A stretch of 8,909 nt of DNA. Origin: Fidelibacterota bacterium TCS52 (GTDB taxonomy: Bacteria; Fidelibacterota; Fidelibacteria; Fidelibacterales; Fidelibacteraceae). The stretch lies in NCBI GenBank assembly GCA_001577215.1, contig LSCC01000035.1, positions 1 to 8,909 on the forward strand. The letters run 5' to 3'. Below the pieces are notes generated by a model. That model saw only the letters and a list, made by a program, of their open reading frames with translations. It ran no database searches and was not told where the DNA came from. This document shows, piece by piece, positions 1 through 5,546 of this stretch. Made by a program: the position numbers and the translations under genes. Numbering within the stretch: the stretch's first letter is position 1; the number at the start of each line of letters is the position of its first letter.

Positions 1-575
1 AAAATAACTTTATTATCCAACAAATATAATACACCTGTATATAGTGTAAAAATTGTTGTTATCAGCATTAAGATCCAATAAAAACTGCCGTTTTCTAAAT
101 AAATAATTACAGGATGCATAAATTTCATAAATGGCAATTGTAATATCATTTTAAAGGATATTACAATATAGATAAAAACAATTTGAAATGCAGTTTTTGA
201 TTTTGCAATATTGCTTGTAACGACACTATCCCCCTGTTTTATCATAATCATTCTAATTACTGTAACGGCAATATCGCGAAAAATAATAATGGATACCATC
301 CAAAGAGGAATAATGTCCAAAAATATTAGAGCGATGAAAGTGGAGATAATTAATATTTTATCGGCAAGCGGATCTACAAATTTTCCAAATTCACTAACAA
401 AATCATACTTTCGTGCAATATACCCATCAACACTATCCGAAACCGAAGCAACAATAAATACAATTAGCGCCAATAACATATAATATGGTTGATCCACCAG
501 TAAAAAATATAAAAACAGTGGTGTTAAAATAATTCGAAAAAGTGTAATTATGTTAGGAATTAATGATTTTTTCAT
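1..575 (-). CDS. pgsA: CDP-diacylglycerol-glycerol-3-phosphate 3-phosphatidyltransferase (PgsA), 3' end cut by window edge
   Basis: Inner-membrane enzyme that joins CDP-diacylglycerol to glycerol-3-phosphate, making phosphatidylglycerolphosphate, the committed step to phosphatidylglycerol and cardiolipin. The minus-strand frame from 575 stays open for 191 codons and runs off the left edge. The CDP-alcohol phosphatidyltransferase signature is complete: D47, D50-G51, A54-R55, then G64, D68 and D72, which matches DxxDGxxARx8GxxxDxxxD. The N-terminus (SLIPNIITLFRIILTPLF) is typical of PgsA, and a K-x-K-T stretch near residues 125-128 is also typical. Several hydrophobic helices surround the motif (about 13-27, 31-46, 75-90, 92-112, 130-146, 166-186). 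Family members are about 180-200 residues, so only a few C-terminal residues should be missing. The ATG shares its A with the recR stop (TAATG), suggesting translational coupling. The related phosphatidylserine synthase is less likely, given this N-terminus and length. Confidence 0.9.
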   Translation of the reverse strand, partial: MKKSLIPNIITLFRIILTPLFLYFLLVDQPYYMLLALIVFIVASVSDSVDGYIARKYDFVSEFGKFVDPLADKILIISTFIALIFLDIIPLWMVSIIIFRDIAVTVIRMIMIKQGDSVVTSNIAKSKTAFQIVFIYIVISFKMILQLPFMKFMHPVIIYLENGSFYWILMLITTIFTLYTGVLYLLDNKVI

Positions 576-1183
576 TATTTATTTTCTCTTTTTATTTCTG
601 TTCGTTGTTCTAAAGCGCGTGCAATCGTTGCTTCGTCAGTAAACTCAAGATCTCCGCCAATCGGTATTCCTCTTGCTAAATTTGTAATTTTTATTGATTC
701 GTTTTTTACAATTTTATTCAAGTAATAAATAGTTGTATCACCCTCAATTGATGGATTGATAGCGACAATAATTTCTTTAACATTATCTAATCGTTTTAAT
801 AATCCATCAAAATCTAATTCATCAGGTCCAATTCCATCCAATGGTGAAATAAGTCCACCTAACACATGATATTTGCCATTAAAAGATACGGATTTTTCTA
901 AAGCAATTACATCCATGCTGTCTTCAACTACACAAATAATACTATCATCTCTTTTGGGATCACTGCATATCGAACATTTTGTATTTTCCGTCATGTAATT
1001 ACATTCGGGGCAATGTTTCACTTTATCTTTTAGATCAATTATCGCTTTTGCAATTTCAATAACCTTTTCTCGGGGGGTATCCATTAAATGAAAGGCAATA
1101 CGACGCGCACTTTTCCTTCCAATCCCTGGAAATTTTGAAAATAATTCACTTATTTTTTCAATTGAATTTGGAATATTGCTCAT
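575..1183 (-). CDS. recR: Recombination mediator protein RecR
   Basis: RecR works with RecO (and RecF) in the cytoplasm to load RecA on SSB-coated single-stranded DNA during gap repair. The 202-residue product has the usual RecR length (about 200) and all family parts in order. These are an N-terminal helix-hairpin-helix (LFSKFPGIGRKSARRIAFHL, 14-33), a four-cysteine zinc finger (C58, C61, C70, C73), a Toprim domain starting at CVVEDSMDVIALE (84-96) with HVLGGLISPLDGIGPDEL (106-123) and the INPSIEGDTT segment (142-151), and the C-terminal ARGIPIGGDLEFTDEATIARAL (170-191). It starts 4 nt after the ybaB stop. No strong ribosome-binding site is visible (only GGGA inside the end of ybaB), so re-initiation from ybaB translation is plausible. 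It overlaps the pgsA start by one base. Confidence 0.97.
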   Translation of the reverse strand: MSNIPNSIEKISELFSKFPGIGRKSARRIAFHLMDTPREKVIEIAKAIIDLKDKVKHCPECNYMTENTKCSICSDPKRDDSIICVVEDSMDVIALEKSVSFNGKYHVLGGLISPLDGIGPDELDFDGLLKRLDNVKEIIVAINPSIEGDTTIYYLNKIVKNESIKITNLARGIPIGGDLEFTDEATIARALEQRTEIKRENK

Positions 1184-1187
1184 TAAT

Positions 1188-1514
1188 TTATAATCCCATT
1201 CCGGACAAACTGTTTCCTAACCCACCTTGGATATTCCCCATTTTTGAGTTTGACAACTCTTCAGCATTTTGCATTGCTTGATTAACAGCAGCTAAAATTA
1301 AATCTTCAACCATTTCTACATCTTCGGACAATATGTCGGGATTAATTTTAACACTTTTCATCTCTTTTTTCCCGTTGACTTTTACAACAACCATTCCGCC
1401 ACCGGAAGAACCTTCCACTATTTCATTTGCTAATTCTTCCTGTGCTTTTTGCATCTGTTTTTGCATCTTCTGTGCTTGTTTCATCAATCCTTGCATTCCG
1501 CCTTTTGGCATCAT
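1188..1514 (-). CDS. ybaB: YbaB/EbfC family nucleoid-associated protein
   Basis: Small DNA-binding protein of the YbaB/EbfC family, known as a dimeric nucleoid-associated protein and commonly encoded just upstream of recR. The 108-residue product shows the family layout. A Met/Gln/Lys-rich N-terminal helix (GLMKQAQKMQKQMQKAQEEL, 9-28) is followed by the conserved core, in which EGSSGGGMVVVKVNGKKEM (34-52) leads into INPDIL (57-62), then VEDLILAAVNQAM (69-81). A Gly/Ser/Met-rich tail ends the protein (GNIQGGLGNSLSGMGL). Two adjacent ATG codons are available at the 5' end. An AAGGAG site lies 8 nt before the first and 11 nt before the second, favouring the first. It begins a tight operon with recR and pgsA, and its promoter probably lies at 1576-1605. 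dnaX, a frequent upstream neighbour, is absent from the window. Confidence 0.95.
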   Translation of the reverse strand: MMPKGGMQGLMKQAQKMQKQMQKAQEELANEIVEGSSGGGMVVVKVNGKKEMKSVKINPDILSEDVEMVEDLILAAVNQAMQNAEELSNSKMGNIQGGLGNSLSGMGL

Positions 1515-1522
1515 ATTATTTT

Positions 1523-1528
1523 CTCCTT
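1523..1528 (-). promoter_or_regulatory. Shine-Dalgarno site of ybaB
   Basis: AAGGAG on the minus strand, 8 nt upstream of the first of two consecutive ATG codons. It is one of the few strong ribosome-binding sites in the window and supports the longer ybaB start. Confidence 0.8.
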
Positions 1529-1575
1529 ATTTTTTTCTTTCTTCAAACGTTTTGTAATTTAAGGTATTTTTTGCA

Positions 1576-1605
1576 ATTTTACAACAATAAGATTAATTTT
1601 GACAA
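1576..1605 (-). promoter_or_regulatory. Probable promoter of the ybaB-recR-pgsA operon
   Basis: On the minus strand, TTGTCA (1600-1605) and TAAAAT (1576-1581) are separated by 18 bp, a good sigma70-like pair ending about 60 bp before the ybaB start. The same stretch also fits the Bacteroidota-type pattern loosely (TTTG, then about 21 bp, then TAAAATTG), so the class of sigma factor is not settled. It sits at the edge of the repeat-rich intergenic region, where a new transcript would be expected to start. In DNA this AT-rich, chance matches are common. Confidence 0.45.
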
Positions 1606-1634
1606 ATTTAAAATTCCAAACTCTATTCGTCGAG

Positions 1635-1658
1635 TAGGTTAGGAGTTTAGTGGGTTAG
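1635..1658. repeat. Degenerate 8-nt tandem repeat ending in TTAG (3 units)
   Basis: Three contiguous plus-strand 8-mers, TAGGTTAG, GAGTTTAG and TGGGTTAG, keep exact 8-nt spacing and share a TTAG end. The segment lies between the probable ybaB promoter and the REP-like hairpins. It is short enough to be partly fortuitous, but it has the same 8-nt period as the array at 1785-1832. Confidence 0.5.
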
Positions 1659-1694
1659 AAATTGGAAATTCGCAACCCGAATCCCATTTTTATT

Positions 1695-1706
1695 CGGCTA
1701 AAGCCG
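1695..1706. repeat. REP-like hairpin 1 (CGGCTAAAGCCG)
   Basis: The arms CGGC/GCCG, or CGGCT/AGCCG, enclose a short loop in a 12-nt GC-rich island within very AT-rich DNA. The loop region CTAAAG is shared with the second hairpin 23 bp away. Short GC-rich hairpins in pairs between genes resemble REP elements mobilised by IS200-like (RAYT) transposases. No transposase is in the window, so that origin is inference. Confidence 0.6.
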
Positions 1707-1729
1707 TTATATATTTTTATTTATCAAAA

Positions 1730-1750
1730 CCACGAACTAAAGCTTCGTGG
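1730..1750. repeat. REP-like hairpin 2 (CCACGAA/TTCGTGG stem)
   Basis: A perfect 7-bp stem, CCACGAA (1730-1736) with TTCGTGG (1744-1750), closes a 7-nt loop CTAAAGC. Inside the loop C1737 can pair with G1742, leaving C1743 as a bulge, a stem irregularity seen in many REP elements. Read on the minus strand, the stem is followed by TTTTGAT, so it might also serve as a weak rho-independent terminator for the efflux operon. The U-run is short and broken, so that role is uncertain. Confidence 0.65.
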
Positions 1751-1784
1751 CAATTTAATATTTTTTATAACCTGAAATTAGTAA

Positions 1785-1832
1785 CTTTTAAAATTTTGAA
1801 GTTTTGAAATTTTGATTTTCTGAATTTTCGAA
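1785..1832. repeat. Degenerate 8-nt tandem repeat (TTTTGAA-like, 6 units)
   Basis: Six consecutive plus-strand 8-mers in exact register: CTTTTAAA, ATTTTGAA, GTTTTGAA, ATTTTGAT, TTTCTGAA and TTTTCGAA. No protein is supported in this stretch. The regular period in non-coding DNA suggests an old, decayed tandem array rather than simple AT bias. Confidence 0.6.
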
Positions 1833-1840
1833 TTCCAAGA

Positions 1841-1870
1841 AATGCCAATTAATACCTATCAATGCCAAAA
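1841..1870. repeat. 10-nt tandem repeat (AATGCCAATT-like, 3 units)
   Basis: Three contiguous 10-mers, AATGCCAATT, AATACCTATC and AATGCCAAAA, keep exact 10-nt spacing, with AATGCCAA recurring 20 nt apart. A 10-nt period is close to one DNA helical turn, so the sites would lie on one face of the helix. Binding by a protein is only a possibility; a decayed microsatellite explains it equally well. Confidence 0.6.
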
Positions 1871-1912
1871 TGAAATATGTCACTTCATACTTGAAATTTA
1901 CAATCCGAACCA

Positions 1913-1979
1913 ATTCTCCATTTCCTTTCTCCATTCTCCCTTTTCCTTTCTCCTTTATCCATTCTCTAACTTCTTTTTC
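1913..1979. repeat. Pyrimidine-rich (plus) / purine-rich (minus) tract with 21-nt repeat
   Basis: About 66 bp that are almost entirely C and T on the plus strand. The 12-mer TTTCCTTTCTCC occurs exactly twice, at 1921-1932 and 1942-1953, a 21-nt offset, and variants of CCATTCTC occur three times. The tract extends into the 3' end of the acetyltransferase gene, supplying its stop codon at 1955-1957 and its Lys-rich tail. Such mirror-like homopurine runs can adopt triplex forms; no function is shown here. Confidence 0.7.
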
Positions 1980-2401
1980 ATCATCCAATGCGCAAGACCT
2001 ATTTCAATAAACTTTTCACTAATTATTTTATAATCTAATTTTAAATAAAAGGGGACTGCGACTTCGCGTGAGTGTAATACCATTTCTTTAAATCCATTTT
2101 TTTTAGCAAATTCTTCAGAATATTTTACCATTTTCGTACCGATTTTTTTGCCTTGATATTTTTCATCAACTGCCACCTGCCGCATTCTAACACTAATATC
2201 ATCAATTGGAGAAAGTATAAGGCATCCGATCAAATCTTTATCGCTAAAGCATGCAATATGAATGTCCGAATATTCTTTTTCCAATTGTTCTGATGAAAAT
2301 TTTAAGTTCAGAGGTTTACGGAGAATTTTATCCCTGAGATCAACTGTTCTTTTATATTCTTCTGAATTGAAACTTACTTGTTTTATTTTAATATTTTTCA
2401 T
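1955..2401 (-). CDS. GNAT family N-acetyltransferase, last gene of the efflux operon
   Basis: Cytoplasmic acyl-CoA-dependent acetyltransferase of the GNAT superfamily; the acceptor substrate is unknown. The 148-residue length is normal. The N-terminal DLRDKILRKPLNL (21-33) resembles the LR..VLR.PLG element of small stand-alone GNATs. The core beta-strand plus motif A (VRMRQVAVDEKYQGKKIGTK, 71-90) is clear, with the pyrophosphate loop Q83-G-K-K-I-G88; the usual central glycine is lysine. The motif-B-like HSREVAVPFYLKLDYKI (110-126) and the ending IGLAHWMMKKKL are also typical. It begins 20 nt after the permease stop with no intervening terminator, so it is probably co-transcribed with the pump. 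Its ribosome-binding site is weak. The last residues and stop fall in a pyrimidine tract, so the C-terminus may have been remodelled by that repeat. A role in modifying the exported compound is inference. Confidence 0.88.
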   Translation of the reverse strand: MKNIKIKQVSFNSEEYKRTVDLRDKILRKPLNLKFSSEQLEKEYSDIHIACFSDKDLIGCLILSPIDDISVRMRQVAVDEKYQGKKIGTKMVKYSEEFAKKNGFKEMVLHSREVAVPFYLKLDYKIISEKFIEIGLAHWMMKKKLENG

Positions 2402-2421
2402 TTATTTCACGTGTATATATT

Positions 2422-5400
2422 TTAATTATTTGCTCCTAATCGTTTCCGTTGTAAAATATAAAACATAATTGGTACAAAAAACAGTGTCAAAAATGTAGAT
2501 GCGATCAATCCACCAATAATTGCTCGCGCCATTGGTGACCAGATCTCAGAACTTGAACCTAATTCAATAGCAAGAGGCGACATAGACAAAATGGTAGTTA
2601 TTGCTGTCATTAATACCGGACGTAAACGAGTTTTCGATCCGACAACTATAGCTTCTTTAATTTCCATTTTATGTTTTTTGATCAATTGATTAATATAATC
2701 TATCAGAACAATTCCGTTATTTACCACAATTCCAACTAAAAGCATTCCTCCAATAAAAACGGTAACACTCAAATTTGTATCTGTAACAAAAAGCGCAATT
2801 ATCACACCGATCAAAGCGAGCGGAATGGTTGACAAAATAATAAATGGATCAAGCAGTGATTCAAATTGAGATGCCATTACCATATAAACCAATGCAATTG
2901 AAACAAGTATTGCTAATCCAAGATAGAAAAATGATTCTTGTTGATCTTGAGCTGTCCCGCCAATTTCAATATGAGTATCTTCTGGAAGCGATATATTACT
3001 TAATCCTAATTCTATGTCAGCTGTTATGCTTTGCAGATCTCTACCTGAATTATTTGCAGAAACACTTACATAACGATTTTGATCTTGCCTTGATATTTCA
3101 ACAGGTCCCATTGTGGGTTCAATTGCAGCAATGCTATTTAGGGGAATTTGTTCACCTGTCGGTAAAGAAATAAAAATATTATTTAAATCCGTTTTTGATT
3201 CTCTATATTTGTTGCTAAATCGTACTAATATATCATATTCATCGCCACCTTGTCTAAATCTTGATGCAATTGTACCTTTAATTGAATTGCTAATTGTGCT
3301 TGTAATCTGATAAGCGCTAAGCCCCAATTGAGCTGCCTTTACTCGATCAATTTTTACATAGTATTCCGGTTTAGGATCAGAAAAAGACAATTTAACATCT
3401 ACAACGCCAGGAATATCTTCCATCAGTTCTTTAACTTGTTTGGCAATTTGTTTTCCCTTGTCAATATTATGACCGAATATCTTGATTGCAATTGCTCCTT
3501 CTTCGCCGGTAGCCGGACCACCTTGAGTGAAAGACATCTTTAAATTTGGTATCGTGTCTAATCTATTCCTCAAATAATCTTCAATTTCAAATTGAGATCT
3601 TTTTCGTTCATTCTTATCAATTAGTTTTATGTTCATACTTCCCTTATTAGAGGCTCCCCCAAACATTGCGGTAAAACCAGTAGCACGACCAAAATCAATA
3701 TAAGTATTTTTAACTTCGGGAATTACCATTACTATGTTTTCAACCTCTTTAAATATTTTGTTAGTTGCTGATAATGAAGTACCAATAGGCGTTTCTATGT
3801 TCATCTCTATATTTGCTTCATCTGTCTTTGGTAAAAATTCTCCGCCGACCCATTTCAGGGAAAATATCGAGATAACCAAAACTATTAATATACTAATAAG
3901 AACTGTTTTCTTATGACTCAACGACCAACGAATACTTTTAGAATAAACAATTGATAATTTATCTAACCATCTGTCCACCATGTTATCAAATTTAGTGCCG
4001 AGCGAAGAACCATGACTTTTCTCTTTTTTTGACAAAAATCTGGATGATAATAATGGAATTAAGGTCAGGGCAACCATCAAGGAAATAAAAAGTGAAACAA
4101 CAATAGTTAATGCCATATCCTTGAATAATGCTCCGGAAATTCCTGGCACAAAAAGTATTGGCACAAAAACTGATACGGTTGTCAAAGTGGAAGCAACGAT
4201 CGCTGTTGAAACCTCAGAACTTCCTTTATCAGAAGCAGTTTTAATATCTTCACTCAGATCATTTCTTCTGCGAAAAATATTCTCTAAAACGACAATAGAA
4301 TTATCTACTAACAAACCTATAGCAAGTGCTAATCCTGCCATAGAAACAATATTTAATGTTACACCTATTTGACTCATAATAAAAAATGTGAAAATAATTG
4401 AAATTGGAATTGAAATCGCTACAATTACAGAACTATTTAAATGTCGCAAGAAAAAGAATAGAACAAAAAATGACATAATAAAAGCTAAAATAGCAGTTGT
4501 AGATAGATTGCTTATAGAGTTGTTTATAAATTCGGACTGATCAAAAATCGTGTTAAACTCAATATCATAACCTAATTGACTTTTTAATTTGGGTAGATAA
4601 TTATTTATATTTTCACACGCATTTACAGTATTGGCATCCGATCTTTTAAAGGCGATTAAAACAATCGCACTTTTCCCATTATTGCGTACTATTTTTGTTT
4701 CTTCCTTAAATCCGTCATATACTTTCGCAATATGTTTTAAATATGTCGGCTTGCCAAATTGTGAATAACTCACTACAGTATTTTTAATTTCTTCAATTGA
4801 TCCATATTTTGCATTTGTCACAACAGAGAATTCTTTCTCATTCTCTTCTAATATCCCACCAGGCATATCTAAATTTGCAAACCTCAATGAATTGCTAACA
4901 TCATTTATTGAAATATGGTTTGCTGCTAATTTAAATGGATCTATCTCAACTTTTATTTCTCGCTCAAGACCACCATTAATATTTACACTTGCTACTCCTT
5001 CTAATCGCTCCAAGCGTGGTTTGATCTGTTCTTTAACAACCTCCCTTAATTCTATATCGCCCAATTCCTGAGATGATATATTAAAATATATAATTGGCTG
5101 CATCGATGGATCAAATGCAAATGTCATCGGCTCACTTGCTTCGCTCGGTAAATAGTCCTTAACAAAATCAATTTTTTCCCTGACATCTATTTCTGCCTTA
5201 TCCATATCTGTTCCCCAATCAAAATCAATTAAAATGATCGAGGCGCCTGTCCTTGATGTAGAATTTACTTCTTTTACACCTTCAACTGATATTACCGTTT
5301 CTTCAAGCGGGCGAGTAACCAAATTTTCAATATTCTTTGGTGTTACTCCTTCATAACTGGTGACAACGCCAATTAATGGAAATTCAAGTTTGGGATACAG

Positions 5401-5505
5401 ATCTAAATCCAATTGCGAAAGACCAAATAATCCAAAACCTATTACCATTATATATATCATTGAAAAGGTAACCGCTCTTTTAATACTTAATTTAGATAAA
5501 ATCAT
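2422..5505 (-). CDS. RND family efflux permease (AcrB/HAE1-like inner-membrane transporter)
   Basis: Proton-driven inner-membrane pump of a tripartite exporter. At 1027 residues it matches AcrB-type transporters (about 1000-1050). It has the duplicated RND layout: TM1 (about 11-30), a first periplasmic loop (31-330) with the PLEETVISVEGVKEV porter segment (66-80), TM2-6 (about 335-490), then TM7 (about 533-552), a second periplasmic loop (555-855) and TM8-12 (about 857-1020). The TM4 signature is GLLVDNSIVVLENI (397-410), in which AcrB's D407-D408 pair becomes D401-N402. TM10 has VGIVVNNGIVLIDYI (924-938), with Asn rather than Lys at or beside AcrB K940. These variants look like a subfamily trait rather than decay, since the frame is intact. 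It lies 41 nt after the adaptor gene. The substrate, whether drugs, lipids or metabolites, cannot be told. A heavy-metal pump is less likely, as no Met-rich metal relay is seen. Confidence 0.96.
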   Translation of the reverse strand: MILSKLSIKRAVTFSMIYIMVIGFGLFGLSQLDLDLYPKLEFPLIGVVTSYEGVTPKNIENLVTRPLEETVISVEGVKEVNSTSRTGASIILIDFDWGTDMDKAEIDVREKIDFVKDYLPSEASEPMTFAFDPSMQPIIYFNISSQELGDIELREVVKEQIKPRLERLEGVASVNINGGLEREIKVEIDPFKLAANHISINDVSNSLRFANLDMPGGILEENEKEFSVVTNAKYGSIEEIKNTVVSYSQFGKPTYLKHIAKVYDGFKEETKIVRNNGKSAIVLIAFKRSDANTVNACENINNYLPKLKSQLGYDIEFNTIFDQSEFINNSISNLSTTAILAFIMSFFVLFFFLRHLNSSVIVAISIPISIIFTFFIMSQIGVTLNIVSMAGLALAIGLLVDNSIVVLENIFRRRNDLSEDIKTASDKGSSEVSTAIVASTLTTVSVFVPILFVPGISGALFKDMALTIVVSLFISLMVALTLIPLLSSRFLSKKEKSHGSSLGTKFDNMVDRWLDKLSIVYSKSIRWSLSHKKTVLISILIVLVISIFSLKWVGGEFLPKTDEANIEMNIETPIGTSLSATNKIFKEVENIVMVIPEVKNTYIDFGRATGFTAMFGGASNKGSMNIKLIDKNERKRSQFEIEDYLRNRLDTIPNLKMSFTQGGPATGEEGAIAIKIFGHNIDKGKQIAKQVKELMEDIPGVVDVKLSFSDPKPEYYVKIDRVKAAQLGLSAYQITSTISNSIKGTIASRFRQGGDEYDILVRFSNKYRESKTDLNNIFISLPTGEQIPLNSIAAIEPTMGPVEISRQDQNRYVSVSANNSGRDLQSITADIELGLSNISLPEDTHIEIGGTAQDQQESFFYLGLAILVSIALVYMVMASQFESLLDPFIILSTIPLALIGVIIALFVTDTNLSVTVFIGGMLLVGIVVNNGIVLIDYINQLIKKHKMEIKEAIVVGSKTRLRPVLMTAITTILSMSPLAIELGSSSEIWSPMARAIIGGLIASTFLTLFFVPIMFYILQRKRLGANN

Positions 5506-5546
5506 ATAAAACCTATATTATTAATTCTTAATTATTTGCTTTCAAT

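Larger units (their letters stand above)
1515..1954. other. Repeat-rich intergenic region between the efflux operon and ybaB
   Basis: A stretch of 440 bp without a supportable gene. Short frames open on both strands here are low-complexity products of the repeats. From left to right it holds the ybaB ribosome-binding site and probable promoter, an 8-nt TTAG array, two REP-like hairpins, an 8-nt TTTTGAA-like array, a 10-nt AATGCCAATT-like array and a pyrimidine tract. It marks the boundary between two co-directional operons. Confidence 0.8.

Noticed and set aside
211..483. Open plus-strand frame of 90 codons
   Set aside because: It is antisense to pgsA, whose minus-strand frame carries the full CDP-alcohol phosphatidyltransferase motif; the antisense product resembles nothing.
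1333..1642. Cys/Phe-rich plus-strand frames opposite ybaB
   Set aside because: They mirror the Gln/Lys-rich helix of YbaB on the other strand; no independent support.
1635..1658. Telomere-like or CRISPR-like reading of the GGTTAG repeats
   Set aside because: There are only three degenerate 8-nt units with no spacers or cas genes, so neither interpretation is supported.
1612..1670. Nested inverted repeats (TTCCAA/TTGGAA and AAACTC/GAGTTT)
   Set aside because: The arms are only 6 bp and far apart in AT-rich DNA; this is expected by chance and too weak for a structured RNA.
1730..1757. Classical rho-independent terminator for the efflux operon
   Set aside because: The stem is good, but the minus-strand U-run is only TTTT followed by GA, and it lies more than 200 bp past the last stop codon; kept as a possible side role of the hairpin only.
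1788..1988. Minus-strand frame of 66 codons and plus-strand frame 1842-2033 in the intergenic region
   Set aside because: Both are read-through of low-complexity repeats (purine/pyrimidine tract and 8- and 10-nt arrays) and overlap the acetyltransferase gene end; the composition is not protein-like and neither has a ribosome-binding site.
2844..3173. Plus-strand frame of 109 codons, and other plus-strand frames within 2844-5787
   Set aside because: All lie antisense to the permease and adaptor genes, whose families are unmistakable.
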